Origin: Allobosea sp035944375
GTDB taxonomy: Bacteria; Pseudomonadota; Alphaproteobacteria; Rhizobiales; Beijerinckiaceae
DNA: 64,000 nucleotides
Strand: one strand, 5' to 3'
Assembly (NCBI RefSeq): GCF_035944375.1
Contig: NZ_DASZBE010000027.1
Shown: piece by piece, positions 1 to 7,998 of the stretch
How the letters are laid out: each line of letters starts with the position of its first letter
Position numbering within the stretch: the stretch's first letter is position 1
Translations under genes and position numbers: made by a program
The notes under the pieces: model-generated
Databases searched by the model: none
Told to the model about the DNA's origin: nothing
What the model saw: only the letters and a program-made list of their open reading frames with translations

Positions 1-23
1 GTGAAAGCGGAGGTGCGGCGGGT

Positions 24-596
24 TTGACGGCGCATGTGATGCATCCGATGGCCTCGCCGGATGGTTGTCCGGCGCTGGTTCTCAATGCCGATTTTCGGCC
101 CCTGAGCTATTATCCGCTCTCCCTCTGGAGCTGGCAGGACGCGATCAAGGCGGTCTTCATGGACCGCGTGAACATCGTCTCCGAATACGACACCGTCGTC
201 CGCAGCCCGAGCTTCGACATGCGGCTGCCCTCGGTCGTCTCGCTCAAGACCTATATCAAGCCCTCGCGCACGCCGGCCTTCACGCGCTTCAACGTCTTCC
301 TGCGCGACCGGTTCGCCTGCCAGTACTGCGGCGCCCGCGACGAACTCACCTTCGACCACGTCATCCCGCGCTCGAAGGGCGGGCTCACCACCTGGGAGAA
401 CGTGGTCGCGGCCTGCTCGCCCTGCAATCTGCGCAAGGGCGACAAGATGCCGGCCGCGGTCGACATGTTCCCGATGCAGAAGGCCTACGCGCCGACGATC
501 AACGACCTGCACCGCAACGGCAAGCTCTTCCCGCCGAACTATCTCCACGAGAGCTGGCTCGACTATCTCTACTGGGATTCCGAACTGGAGCCGTGA
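24..596 (+). CDS. HNH endonuclease family protein
   Basis: The 190-residue protein carries a C-terminal HNH nuclease fold. A first Cys pair (C99, C102), the DHVIPRSKGG block with H112, and a second Cys pair (C131, C134) followed by N135 are visible; the four cysteines should bind structural zinc. The N-terminal 90 residues are conserved in alphaproteobacterial homologues but have no assigned role. I chose the TTG at 24 because GGAGGTG at 9-15 lies eight bases upstream; GTG 36 or ATG 39 would leave that site too far away. No methylase or restriction partner is adjacent, so a housekeeping nuclease is more likely than an R-M component. The gene converges on dsbB with a 9-base gap. Confidence 0.9.
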   Translation: MTAHVMHPMASPDGCPALVLNADFRPLSYYPLSLWSWQDAIKAVFMDRVNIVSEYDTVVRSPSFDMRLPSVVSLKTYIKPSRTPAFTRFNVFLRDRFACQYCGARDELTFDHVIPRSKGGLTTWENVVAACSPCNLRKGDKMPAAVDMFPMQKAYAPTINDLHRNGKLFPPNYLHESWLDYLYWDSELEP

Positions 597-605
597 GGCG
601 ATGGC

Positions 606-1127
606 TCAGGCGCGCGGGCGCCGGAGCACGCCGATCACCGCCAGCCCGAACAGGGCGAGCGAGGCCAGCACGTTCCAGCCCGCCAGAGACAGGCCCAGGA
701 ACCGCCACGCCGCCTCCGTGCAGCTGACGACCCGCGTCGTCTGGAGCTGCTTCATGAAGTCCTGCACGCCGGCTGCGGCTGGTGCAGCCGCGCCGCCGCA
801 ATCATTGGGGCCGGCGAACCAGCCCCATTCGACGCCGGCGTGATAGACGCCGAGCCCGGTGCTCCAGGCCATCAGGCCGGCGAGCCCCAGCAGAACCAGC
901 CACTGAAGCGGGGGCGACCGCGCCAGCACCAGCCCGGCCGCCGCGAGGCCCATCGCGGCATAGTGCGGCAGGCGCTGCTCGAGGCAGAGCTTGCAGGGCC
1001 TCAGGCCCACCACGATCTCGAAGAACCAGGCCCCTGCGATCAGGGCGAGACAGGCGAGGCCGACGAGCGCGATCAGGCGGCGCGGCGTCGGTCCGGAGCG
1101 TTGCGTGACGGAGGCGGAGAGGGTCAT
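606..1127 (-). CDS. dsbB: Disulfide bond formation protein DsbB
   Basis: This 173-residue inner-membrane protein has four hydrophobic segments. The first periplasmic pair is C45-x-x-C48 in RPCKLC, the canonical DsbB quinone-linked pair. The second redox pair is C110 and C136 in the longer periplasmic loop. Known members reoxidise DsbA and pass electrons to ubiquinone. No dsbA lies in the window, which is usual. The short length and the position of both Cys pairs fit the alphaproteobacterial DsbB/DsbI branch; I cannot separate DsbB from DsbI by eye. Confidence 0.88.
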   Translation of the reverse strand: MTLSASVTQRSGPTPRRLIALVGLACLALIAGAWFFEIVVGLRPCKLCLEQRLPHYAAMGLAAAGLVLARSPPLQWLVLLGLAGLMAWSTGLGVYHAGVEWGWFAGPNDCGGAAAPAAAGVQDFMKQLQTTRVVSCTEAAWRFLGLSLAGWNVLASLALFGLAVIGVLRRPRA

Positions 1128-1330
1128 CGGCAGGCTCGGCGGGCGCGGTCAAAGGACGATGGGAGGCGGGCGCACCCTGCGGCCCGCCTGCGGCCGAAAT
1201 ACAGCAGGAACGCCGCGACGGCAGCCCTTTCGCCGATCACATTTCAGGCGCGACGACCCTTCGCTCTGCAAGCACGGACGCCGATTGACCGGCCGCAGTC
1301 GATCGCTATAGTCCGCCCCGCCCGCAAGGG

Positions 1331-1415
1331 GCCCCTGTGGCGGAATTGGTAGACGCGCTCGACTCAAAATCGAGTTCCGCAAGGAGTGCTGGTTCGATTC
1401 CGGCCAGGGGCACCA
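1331..1415 (+). tRNA. tRNA-Leu (CAA)
   Basis: The 85-base class II tRNA has acceptor arms GCCCCTG and CAGGGGC, discriminator A and an encoded CCA at 1413-1415. The D-arm has the Leu-type GGAATTGGTAGACGC, and the anticodon stem CTCGA/TCGAG encloses loop CTCAAAA, giving anticodon CAA. A long variable arm and a T-arm with GGTTCGATTC follow. No integrase or repeated 3' end was seen, so there is no sign of use as an attachment site here. Confidence 0.96.
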
Positions 1416-1459
1416 TCATCCGCGTCGCTCACCCGGCAGGGCCCGGGATGCGTCGGGCG

Positions 1460-1642
1460 CTACCCCCAGCCCTCCGGATCGTCTTCGTGCCGGGCTTCCC
1501 ATTTCTCGATCGCCTCGACGAGGCCGATGAGCTCGGCCTCCTCCTCGGTGCCCGGCGCCGGGTGCCCGAGTTCGGCGACTCGCTCAAGCGCCCGCTCGTA
1601 ATCGTCCGCGCAGCGGACGATCGCCTTCTTCTCCGCGATCAT
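1460..1642 (-). CDS. Small HigA-N-terminal-like protein, second of a tandem pair
   Basis: This 60-residue acidic protein has the pattern D-D-Y-E-x-A-L-x-R-V followed by an E-rich helix and KWEARHED. That resembles the N-terminal segment of HigA-type antitoxins, where an (E)DYxxAL helix precedes the helix-turn-helix. Here the protein ends before any DNA-binding domain. Its ATG overlaps the stop of the related upstream gene as ATGA, so the two are translationally coupled. No toxin gene is adjacent. The family resemblance is judged by eye; the function is unknown. Confidence 0.6.
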   Translation of the reverse strand: MIAEKKAIVRCADDYERALERVAELGHPAPGTEEEAELIGLVEAIEKWEARHEDDPEGWG

Positions 1643-1809
1643 GTCCCGTCTCCCTGAGCGAGGGCCGGATGGTTGCGCGTCTCATAGGCGACCATCGCAG
1701 CACTGATGGCGAGAAACTCGTCATGCGCCGGCCCATCGGCTGGAGTGTCACCCAGCGCAGCCAGCCTGGCGAGGGCGGCGTCGTAATCCTCGCTGGTCTC
1801 GATCGTCAT
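1639..1809 (-). CDS. Small HigA-N-terminal-like protein, first of a tandem pair
   Basis: A 56-residue protein begins MTIETSEDYDAALARLAALG and ends at the TGA that overlaps the ATG of the following gene. It aligns with that 60-residue neighbour along its length: EDYDAALARLAALG matches DDYERALERVAELG, and the second helix ends AYETRNHP where the neighbour has KWEARHED. The pair is therefore probably a tandem duplication. Both resemble the segment that precedes the HTH in HigA-like antitoxins, but neither has an HTH. No RelE/HigB-like reading frame is visible within 1 kb. Confidence 0.6.
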   Translation of the reverse strand: MTIETSEDYDAALARLAALGDTPADGPAHDEFLAISAAMVAYETRNHPALAQGDGT

Positions 1810-1876
1810 GGCCACCGCCTCTGTTTGTCCTCAGCCTGAAAAACCGGGGACGGCGCGGATCGTTCCCCGGGACAGC

Positions 1877-2977
1877 CTAGCGCATCAGCCCCGCTGCCCG
1901 CAGCGCATCGGCGATGATCTGGCCCGGCCCGGAGGCTGCCGGCTGCGGAGGCAGGGGCCGGGCCGTCTCGGCCGGCCGGCTTCGGGCTGCGGACGCTTCC
2001 GCTCCCGGCGCCGTGGCAACGGCCGCGACGGCATCCGTGAGCTGCCAGAACGCCGCGATGTGCCGGGTCGAGGAGATGCCGGCCTGCAGCATGTGCGGCC
2101 CCGGAACGCCGATTCCGTCGCCGCCATCAATCGGCGTGCCATGCCCGAGGCCGGCCACCGTGAAGGCCTCGATGCGCGCCGTGCCGGCGCCGTCGCGCCA
2201 GACGCGGCGGCGATGGGGGCCGAGCGATAAGGTCTCGGACGGGCTTTCGGCCAGGCCATGGAGCTGCCGCCACTGCGCCAGCACGGCCTCGCCATTGGCC
2301 GGCGCGACCGTGTGGTCGCGCGCCCCATGCCAGATCGAGAGCGTGGGCCAGGGGCCGGCATGGGGCGAAGCCGCCCGCACCGCGCGCAGCAGCGCGGCCT
2401 CCCCCGGCAGGCCCTGCCCGCGCATGCGCTCCAATGCCTCGGGAACGCCCGAGGCGCTGCCATAGGGCAGCCCAGCGATGATCGCCCCGCCCGCGAAGAG
2501 CTCCGGATAGGTCGCGAGCATCACGGCGGCCATGGCCCCGCCCGCGGACAGGCCGGTGACGAAGACGCGGCGGCGATCGAGCCCGTAGCCGGTGATCGTC
2601 CCCTCGATCATCTGGGCGATCGAGAGGGCTTCGCCCGCCTCGCGGGCGATGTCGCCCGGCGCGAACCAGTTGAAGCAAAGATTGGCGTTGTTGGCGCGCT
2701 GCTGCTCGGGAAACAACAGCGCGAAGCCATGCCGGTCGGCGAGGTTGGACCATCCCGAGCCCAGGTCGTAGGCCGCCGCGCTCTGCGTGCAGCCATGCAG
2801 CACCACGACGAGCGGCGCTCCGGGTTCCAGCCCCTCGGGACGATAGCGATGGGCCCGCAGGGCGCCGGGATTGGAGCCGAAGCCCGCCCATTCGGTCAGC
2901 CGGGACGCGACGGCGGCGTCTTGTCCCGGACCGCGGGCGGCGGCGAGACGGGCGATGGTATCCGACAGTCGGGGCAT
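1877..2977 (-). CDS. PHB depolymerase family esterase
   Basis: The 366-residue alpha/beta hydrolase has the oxyanion-loop HGCTQ, the lipase box GLSAGG with the nucleophile Ser at residue 144, an Asp in GARDHTVAP and a His in GLGHGTP. This is the short-chain PHB depolymerase/feruloyl esterase family (Esterase_PHB). The C-terminus is a Pro/Ala-rich linker followed by a short helix, IIADALRAAGLMR, common in proteobacterial members. I chose the ATG at 2977 because AGGAG lies seven bases upstream; an ATG at 3007 would add ten residues. There is no clear signal peptide, so it may act on intracellular polyhydroxyalkanoate or small esters. Confidence 0.85.
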   Translation of the reverse strand: MPRLSDTIARLAAARGPGQDAAVASRLTEWAGFGSNPGALRAHRYRPEGLEPGAPLVVVLHGCTQSAAAYDLGSGWSNLADRHGFALLFPEQQRANNANLCFNWFAPGDIAREAGEALSIAQMIEGTITGYGLDRRRVFVTGLSAGGAMAAVMLATYPELFAGGAIIAGLPYGSASGVPEALERMRGQGLPGEAALLRAVRAASPHAGPWPTLSIWHGARDHTVAPANGEAVLAQWRQLHGLAESPSETLSLGPHRRRVWRDGAGTARIEAFTVAGLGHGTPIDGGDGIGVPGPHMLQAGISSTRHIAAFWQLTDAVAAVATAPGAEASAARSRPAETARPLPPQPAASGPGQIIADALRAAGLMR

Positions 2978-3149
2978 GGTGCGCTCCTGCGCCGGCCGCG
3001 ACGGCATGACGACGGCCTTTGATCCTCAACGCGACCATACCCGCTTATGTTGCAACGCAACATTACGGATGCGGCACCGGGCTTGCGGGATTGCCCGGCG
3101 GAGCCCGATCGCGGAGAGTGGCGCGCCCTCCCATGGACGACGTCTTCCC

Positions 3150-3911
3150 GTGCGCATCCTGCTGATCAATCCCAACACGACGGCCGAAGTGACAGCCCTG
3201 ATGGCGCGGGTGCTGGCGCCGATGCTGCCGCAGGGCGTCACGCTGAAGCCCGTCACGGGCCGCTTCGGCGCGCGCTACATCGCCAGCCGCAGCGCCGCCG
3301 CCATCGCCGGCCATGCCACGCTCGACGCCTTCGCCGAGCATGGCGGCGATTGCGACGCGGTCTATCTCGCCTGCTTCGGGGACCCCGGGCTGCTCGCGCT
3401 GAAGGAACTCGCCCCCGTGCCCGTGATCGGCATGGCCGAGGCGAGCTGCATCGCGGCGGCCAAACGCGCCGAGCGCTTCGCCATCGTCACCGGAGGGGAG
3501 CGCTGGGGGCCGATGCTGCGGGAATTCGTCGGCACGCTGGGGCTGGGAGACCGGCTCGCCGGCATCGAGACCGTCGCCCCGACCGGGGCCGAGATCGCGC
3601 GCGATCCCGACGGCGCGATCACCCTGCTGACGCAGGCTTGCCGGGACGCTGCAGCGCGCAACGGCGCCGGCGCCGTCATTCTCGGGGGAGCGGGGCTCGC
3701 CGGCCTCGCGGCACGCATCGCGCCCCATCTCGACCTGCCCATCATCTGCTCGGTCGAGGCCGGTCTGGCCGCCGTCGTGGCGGCCCTGCGGGACCCGCCC
3801 GAGAAGCCGCGGCACGGAGATCTCGCCTTTCCCGCGGGGATCGCCAGCATCGGCCTGGGCGAACGCCTCGCGGCCCGTCTCGCCGACCCGGCGGGAACCG
3901 AGTCGGCGTAG
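3150..3911 (+). CDS. Asp/Glu/hydantoin racemase family protein
   Basis: From a GTG start the product is 253 residues and begins with RILLINPNTT, the signature opening of hydantoin/allantoin racemases. The first catalytic-Cys motif is present as ACFGDPG. The second half-site, normally GCAGM with a Cys in this family, reads ILGGAGLAG, so the second catalytic Cys is Gly. A classical two-base racemase mechanism is therefore doubtful; a lyase, isomerase or unusual racemase remains possible. It is followed convergently by a beta-hydroxyacid dehydrogenase, which suggests a catabolic role. The frame stays open upstream, but family homology begins at the GTG. Confidence 0.8.
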   Translation: MRILLINPNTTAEVTALMARVLAPMLPQGVTLKPVTGRFGARYIASRSAAAIAGHATLDAFAEHGGDCDAVYLACFGDPGLLALKELAPVPVIGMAEASCIAAAKRAERFAIVTGGERWGPMLREFVGTLGLGDRLAGIETVAPTGAEIARDPDGAITLLTQACRDAAARNGAGAVILGGAGLAGLAARIAPHLDLPIICSVEAGLAAVVAALRDPPEKPRHGDLAFPAGIASIGLGERLAARLADPAGTESA

Positions 3912-3924
3912 GAAATGGGCGGTC

Positions 3925-4836
3925 TCAGCCCTTGCGAGCGAGAGACAGGCCGTTCTCGGCGGCGATGAAGTCCGACAGCATCGGCACGTAATCCTCGCTC
4001 TTCCCGGCCGCGACGGCGCGGGCGAAGCTGTTCTTCACGGCGTTGCCGATCGGGTTGGGCACGCCGGCCGCATTCGCCACGCTCTCGAGATAGCGCACGT
4101 CCTTCAGCGCGTTGACGAGCGTGAACTTGTGGGCGTCGCGGTCCCTCTCGAGCACATACTGCATGAAGGTCTGGTAGAAGCCGCAATCCATCCGGCTGCC
4201 GCGCAGCACGCTGTCGAAGGTCTGCGGCGTGATGTCGATCTTCGCGGCCAGCGTCAGCGCCTCGGCATAGATCGCCGCATAGCCCATCGAGAGGAAGTTG
4301 TTCAGAAGCTTCATCTTGTGGCCGTCGCCGACCGGACCGAGATGCACGACCTTCTGCGCCCAGGCCTCGATCGCCGGCTTGATCCGCGCGAAGACTTCCG
4401 GCGTCGTCCCGACCATCGCCGAGAGCTGGCCGAGCGCAGCCTGGGCCGGCGTTCCGCCGAGCGGCGCATCGGCCAGATGCAGGCCCTTGGCCTCCAGCTC
4501 GCCGGCGATCCGCACCGTCACCGTCGGATCCGAGGTCGAGCAGTCGACGATCACGGTGCCTGGCTTGGCGCCCGCCGCGATGCCGTCGGGTCCGTTCACC
4601 ACGGCCTCGACCTGGGCCGAGCCGGTCACGCACAGGAAGATGATGCTGGCGTTCTCGGCAAGTTCCCGGGGCGTCTTGGCTTCCCTGGCGCCGCCGGCGA
4701 CGAGGGTCTCGACCGGCTTGCGGTTGCGATGCCCCATGACGGTGAGGGGGAAGCCCTTGTTGAGCAGGCTCTGGGCCATGCCCTGCCCCATCAGGCCGAC
4801 GCCGATGAAGCCCACTGATTCTTTGGTTGCAGTCAT
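3925..4836 (-). CDS. NAD(P)-dependent beta-hydroxyacid dehydrogenase (3-hydroxyisobutyrate dehydrogenase family)
   Basis: The 303-residue protein has the Rossmann motif GVGLMG at 12-17, a substrate-binding region around APLGGTPAQA, and catalytic Lys176 in the GDGHKMKLLNN segment. These are the three landmarks of the HIBADH/GarR/6PGDH-like family. I chose the ATG at 4836 because AGGAG lies just upstream; the longer open frame toward 5019 overlaps the divergent lacI gene and lacks homology. The exact hydroxyacid cannot be read from sequence. The adjacent divergent LacI regulator is the likely controller. Confidence 0.88.
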   Translation of the reverse strand: MTATKESVGFIGVGLMGQGMAQSLLNKGFPLTVMGHRNRKPVETLVAGGAREAKTPRELAENASIIFLCVTGSAQVEAVVNGPDGIAAGAKPGTVIVDCSTSDPTVTVRIAGELEAKGLHLADAPLGGTPAQAALGQLSAMVGTTPEVFARIKPAIEAWAQKVVHLGPVGDGHKMKLLNNFLSMGYAAIYAEALTLAAKIDITPQTFDSVLRGSRMDCGFYQTFMQYVLERDRDAHKFTLVNALKDVRYLESVANAAGVPNPIGNAVKNSFARAVAAGKSEDYVPMLSDFIAAENGLSLARKG

Positions 4837-4939
4837 CTTCAATTTCTCCTGTTTATATGAGAATGACGGATCGACGTGATGGAACGCCTGACCAAGAACC
4901 GGTCGCAGGGTCGCGTTTCCGACGCCGGAGAAGAGCGTC

Positions 4940-6016
4940 ATGACCAGCAGCGGCCCCGTCAGTGCCGGTTCCCCCGTCAAGCCAGCGGCTGCGCAGTCGG
5001 TCGCGCGCGGTCGCGTCACGCTTCAGATCATCGCCGATCGGCTCGCGGTCTCGACCGCGACGGTGTCGCTCGCGCTCCGCGGCTCGCCGCTGGTGGCGGA
5101 ATCGACGCGCGCCCGCGTCCAGCAGATGGCCCGCGAGATGGGCTACAGCTACAACCGCAGCGCCGCTTCGCTGCGGACTGACCGCACCAATATCCTCGGC
5201 GTCGGCTTCCACGACATCACCAACCCCTATTTCGCCGAATTGCTGTCGGCGATCGAGGAGACGACCACGGCCCATGGCCGCTCGATCCTGCTCGGCACCT
5301 ATGGCGAGGACCTCGAACGGCAGGACCGTGTCCTCAACACGCTCAAGGAGTATCGCCCGGACGGGATGATCCTCTGTGCCGCCGGCGGCTCGACGCCGGA
5401 GACCTTCGCCCATCTGATCGCGGCCGGCGTTCCGATCGTCCAGCTCTCGCGCGAGATCACGCCCGATCTCGACTTCGTCGGCTCCGACGACCGCCACGGC
5501 ACCATCCTGGCGATGGAGCATCTGATCGGCCTCGGCCACCGGCGCATCGCCTTCATCTGCAAGAACGAGCGGATCTCGACGGGCGCGAACCGCTATCGCG
5601 GCTATTGCGAGGTCCTGGCACGCAACGGCATCCCGGTCGACCCGGCGCTGGTCTATCCCGGGCATGGCACGCGCGAGAACGGCTCCAAGGGCATCCAGAC
5701 GGTTCTCGATGCGCCCGATCCCCCTACGGCGGCCGTGTGCATGAACGATCTCGCCGCCTTCGGGGCCATGCTCGGGCTGCGCCATCGCGGCCGCGAGGCA
5801 GGCTCTGATTTCTCGATCATTGGCTGCGACGACGTTCAGGAGGCGGCGCAATGGTATCCGGCGCTGACGACCATCCGCAATTTCCAGGACGAGATGGGCC
5901 GCACCTCGGCCGAATTCCTGATCAGCCGCATCGCCGATCCCGCCGCCCCGCCGCGCCGGCTGCTGCTGACGCCCGCCCTCGTCGTCCGCGGCACGACGGC
6001 CCAGGCCCGCGGCTGA
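4940..6016 (+). CDS. LacI family transcriptional regulator
   Basis: The 358-residue regulator has a LacI HTH at about residues 25-80 (VTLQIIADRLAVSTATVSLALRG, then a hinge helix with YNRSAASLRT). A periplasmic-binding-protein-like ligand domain follows, ending RLLLTPALVVRGTT. A GGAGAAG site precedes the ATG. It lies between two beta-hydroxyacid dehydrogenase genes, divergent from one and convergent with the other, so it probably controls a sugar-acid or hydroxyacid pathway. I could not identify a convincing LacI operator in the roughly 100-base divergent gap. Confidence 0.92.
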   Translation: MTSSGPVSAGSPVKPAAAQSVARGRVTLQIIADRLAVSTATVSLALRGSPLVAESTRARVQQMAREMGYSYNRSAASLRTDRTNILGVGFHDITNPYFAELLSAIEETTTAHGRSILLGTYGEDLERQDRVLNTLKEYRPDGMILCAAGGSTPETFAHLIAAGVPIVQLSREITPDLDFVGSDDRHGTILAMEHLIGLGHRRIAFICKNERISTGANRYRGYCEVLARNGIPVDPALVYPGHGTRENGSKGIQTVLDAPDPPTAAVCMNDLAAFGAMLGLRHRGREAGSDFSIIGCDDVQEAAQWYPALTTIRNFQDEMGRTSAEFLISRIADPAAPPRRLLLTPALVVRGTTAQARG

Positions 6017-6032
6017 GCCCTGGGCGGGCGGC

Positions 6033-6923
6033 TCACGCATCGTTGGCGGGCTTGGCGTTGAGCGCGCGATAGGCCCGCACCACCTGCGAATCGTCGCGGC
6101 CGCCATGGCCCATCCCCGACGCCGCGAGGAACATCTGGTGCGCGGCGGCCGCCAGCGGCAGCGCCGTGCGCGCCGCCCGGCCGGCATCGAGCACGATCGA
6201 CAGATCCTTGACGAAGATGTCGACGGCGCTGGTCACCGCCGGGTCGGCCTCGTGCATGCGCGGTCCGCGGTCCTTCAGCATCCACGAGGAGGCGGCCGAG
6301 CCGCCCATGATCTCGAACAGCAGCCGCCCGTCGATCCCGGCCTTCTCCGCGAGCGAGAGCGCCTCCGCCGCGACCGCGATGTGCACGCCGCAGAGCAGCT
6401 GGTTGACCGTCTTGACCGTTGCGCCCTGCCCGGGCGCCTGCCCGACATGGAAGACCTTGTCGCCCAGCGCCTCCAGCATCGGCCGCGCCAGCGCCATGGT
6501 CTCGTCGGGCGCCCCGACCATGATCGAGAGCGTCGCGGCGCGCGCGCCGACCACGCCGCCCGACACCGGGGCGTCGACGAAGCGCCGGCCGCTGGCGATG
6601 ACCTGCGCCGCGATCGCCTCGACCTCGCCCGGCGGGCAGGTCGCCATCAGGATCACCACCGCGCCGGGCGCCAGCGCCGCGAGCGCCCCGGCCTCGAACA
6701 GCACGGCGCGCGCCTGCGCCGCGTTGACGACCATCAGCACCATCGCCTCGGCACCCGCGGCCGCGGCCGCGGCGCTCTCCGCCGCATGTCCGCCCGCAGA
6801 CACCAGCGCCTCGCGCGCACTCTCGCGCATGTCGAAGCCGGTGACGCGGAACTGACGCTTGACGAGGTTCTCGGCCATCGGCGCGCCCATGGCGCCGAGC
6901 CCGATGAAGGCGATCGATTTCAA
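6033..6923 (-). CDS. NAD(P)-dependent dehydrogenase, L-threonate dehydrogenase-like
   Basis: This 296-residue HIBADH-family enzyme has GLGAMG at 8-13, the substrate motif DAPVSGG at 118-124 and catalytic Lys171 in GQGATVKTVNQ. The segment MATCPPGEVEAIA resembles L-threonate dehydrogenase (LtnD) more than the other copy at 3925-4836. The usual threonate partners (OtnK, OtnC, OtnI) are absent, so the substrate is inferred only. The gene follows the lacI gene convergently with a 16-base gap. Confidence 0.82.
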   Translation of the reverse strand: MKSIAFIGLGAMGAPMAENLVKRQFRVTGFDMRESAREALVSAGGHAAESAAAAAAGAEAMVLMVVNAAQARAVLFEAGALAALAPGAVVILMATCPPGEVEAIAAQVIASGRRFVDAPVSGGVVGARAATLSIMVGAPDETMALARPMLEALGDKVFHVGQAPGQGATVKTVNQLLCGVHIAVAAEALSLAEKAGIDGRLLFEIMGGSAASSWMLKDRGPRMHEADPAVTSAVDIFVKDLSIVLDAGRAARTALPLAAAAHQMFLAASGMGHGGRDDSQVVRAYRALNAKPANDA

Positions 6924-6960
6924 CGTCTTTTATCCCTCAACTCGCAGAAACCAACATAGA

Positions 6961-7944
6961 TCACCAATCGGCATTTGATCCTCTCGTGTCGAGATGAACG
7001 AACGACCCATAGGTGCCGATGCCGCCTTTGAAATCGCCACGATCGCGCATGTCCCGCAGGACGCCGGCCCAACTTGAAGGTGAACTGTTCGATTGAACAT
7101 AAAAATCAATAGCGTTGAAGCGCTTATGGAGACTATTAGTCTCGCCGCCGATTGCTCTATTGTAATTTTCGCTACGATAAACGCTCAAGGTCCTAATTGG
7201 CGCCATGAATTGATCACGAAGTTTATCCAATACTTGAATCGTCAGCTTGATGTTATCCCAGAGATCTTTGGGTGGAAGCGTGTTCAAACCAAACGCTGGA
7301 CTGTTTGGGTTTGAATGCGACGACCCCATTACAAGCAATTCGTAAGGCTTGAAGTTACGAACCCCCCAACTGGCGAAATGCTGAGCAAAATCAGCTGAAG
7401 GGTCCCCTGCCGAAAACAGCGCAGATGACGCTGAGATTTCCTCCAAATCGTCGGAATCGGCAAAAACCTGAGGTTTCTGCGCGTCGAAGAAATTGACCTG
7501 CCCAGACTCGAACAGGTAGCGCTCTGATTTGCGACGCCGCACCAAGCCAGGAAGCGAGACCTTTTTGCCATTGATGGTGCCAAAGACCCAGCGCGAAAAC
7601 TCTGCCGCCGCGTCGTCGAGCCGGCCCTCCGACAGCCGCTTTAACAAAGTCGACTTGCCGAACGCCCCGTGTCCAATGTTGAAGGCCAGCGAGACCAATG
7701 CGGCAAAGCGTTCGCTCTGGATACTCGGCGGAACGACGCTGTCTAGATAGCTTTCCGTCTCCTCAAGATCGGCCTTCAGAATTTTGTTCGCTTGCGCTTC
7801 CGTTATCTTGTTGCCTGGCACGGCATGGGCACCGGTATGGCCGTAGCCGATCGTCAGCACGCCAACGGGATCGATATACGTTTCAAGACGAAGGCCTTCA
7901 AAATGCTTGATAACTGTCAGTCCATTGTCAGAAATGCTACGCAT
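6961..7944 (-). CDS. Two-domain endolysin: GH24 lysozyme plus M15 peptidase
   Basis: The N-terminal 150 residues form a T4-type lysozyme. The catalytic triad spacing E16-D25-T31 matches phage T4 lysozyme E11-D20-T26 exactly, and the domain ends with the usual GLVRRRKSERYLF. After an acidic linker, residues 175-327 resemble a D-Ala-D-Ala-type M15 peptidase. Zinc ligands are suggested by SLHKRFNAIDF (H273, D280) and FVHLDTRG (H317). The enzyme should therefore cut both glycan and peptide bonds of peptidoglycan. There is no signal peptide, holin or other phage gene nearby. Base composition is visibly lower in GC than all neighbours, with codons such as TTT, AAT and TTG common, which points to recent acquisition. 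Confidence 0.85.
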   Translation of the reverse strand: MRSISDNGLTVIKHFEGLRLETYIDPVGVLTIGYGHTGAHAVPGNKITEAQANKILKADLEETESYLDSVVPPSIQSERFAALVSLAFNIGHGAFGKSTLLKRLSEGRLDDAAAEFSRWVFGTINGKKVSLPGLVRRRKSERYLFESGQVNFFDAQKPQVFADSDDLEEISASSALFSAGDPSADFAQHFASWGVRNFKPYELLVMGSSHSNPNSPAFGLNTLPPKDLWDNIKLTIQVLDKLRDQFMAPIRTLSVYRSENYNRAIGGETNSLHKRFNAIDFYVQSNSSPSSWAGVLRDMRDRGDFKGGIGTYGSFVHLDTRGSNADW

Positions 7945-7998
7945 AGCGCCCTCCCCGTATGAACAGAGGCCATCGATAGCACGTTTGCTTTGCGCTAA

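Noticed and set aside
1..27. Possible 3' end of an upstream gene (frame ending TGA at 25-27)
   Set aside because: Only eight codons are visible and they include the ribosome-binding site of the HNH gene; too little to call.
1331..1877. tRNA-Leu as an integration site with the HigA-N-like pair as cargo
   Set aside because: No integrase and no repeat of the tRNA 3' end was found downstream; the flanking composition looks ordinary.
4837..4939. LacI operator in the divergent gap
   Set aside because: ACCGGT in this gap has a central CG, but the flanking half-sites do not match the usual LacI pattern.
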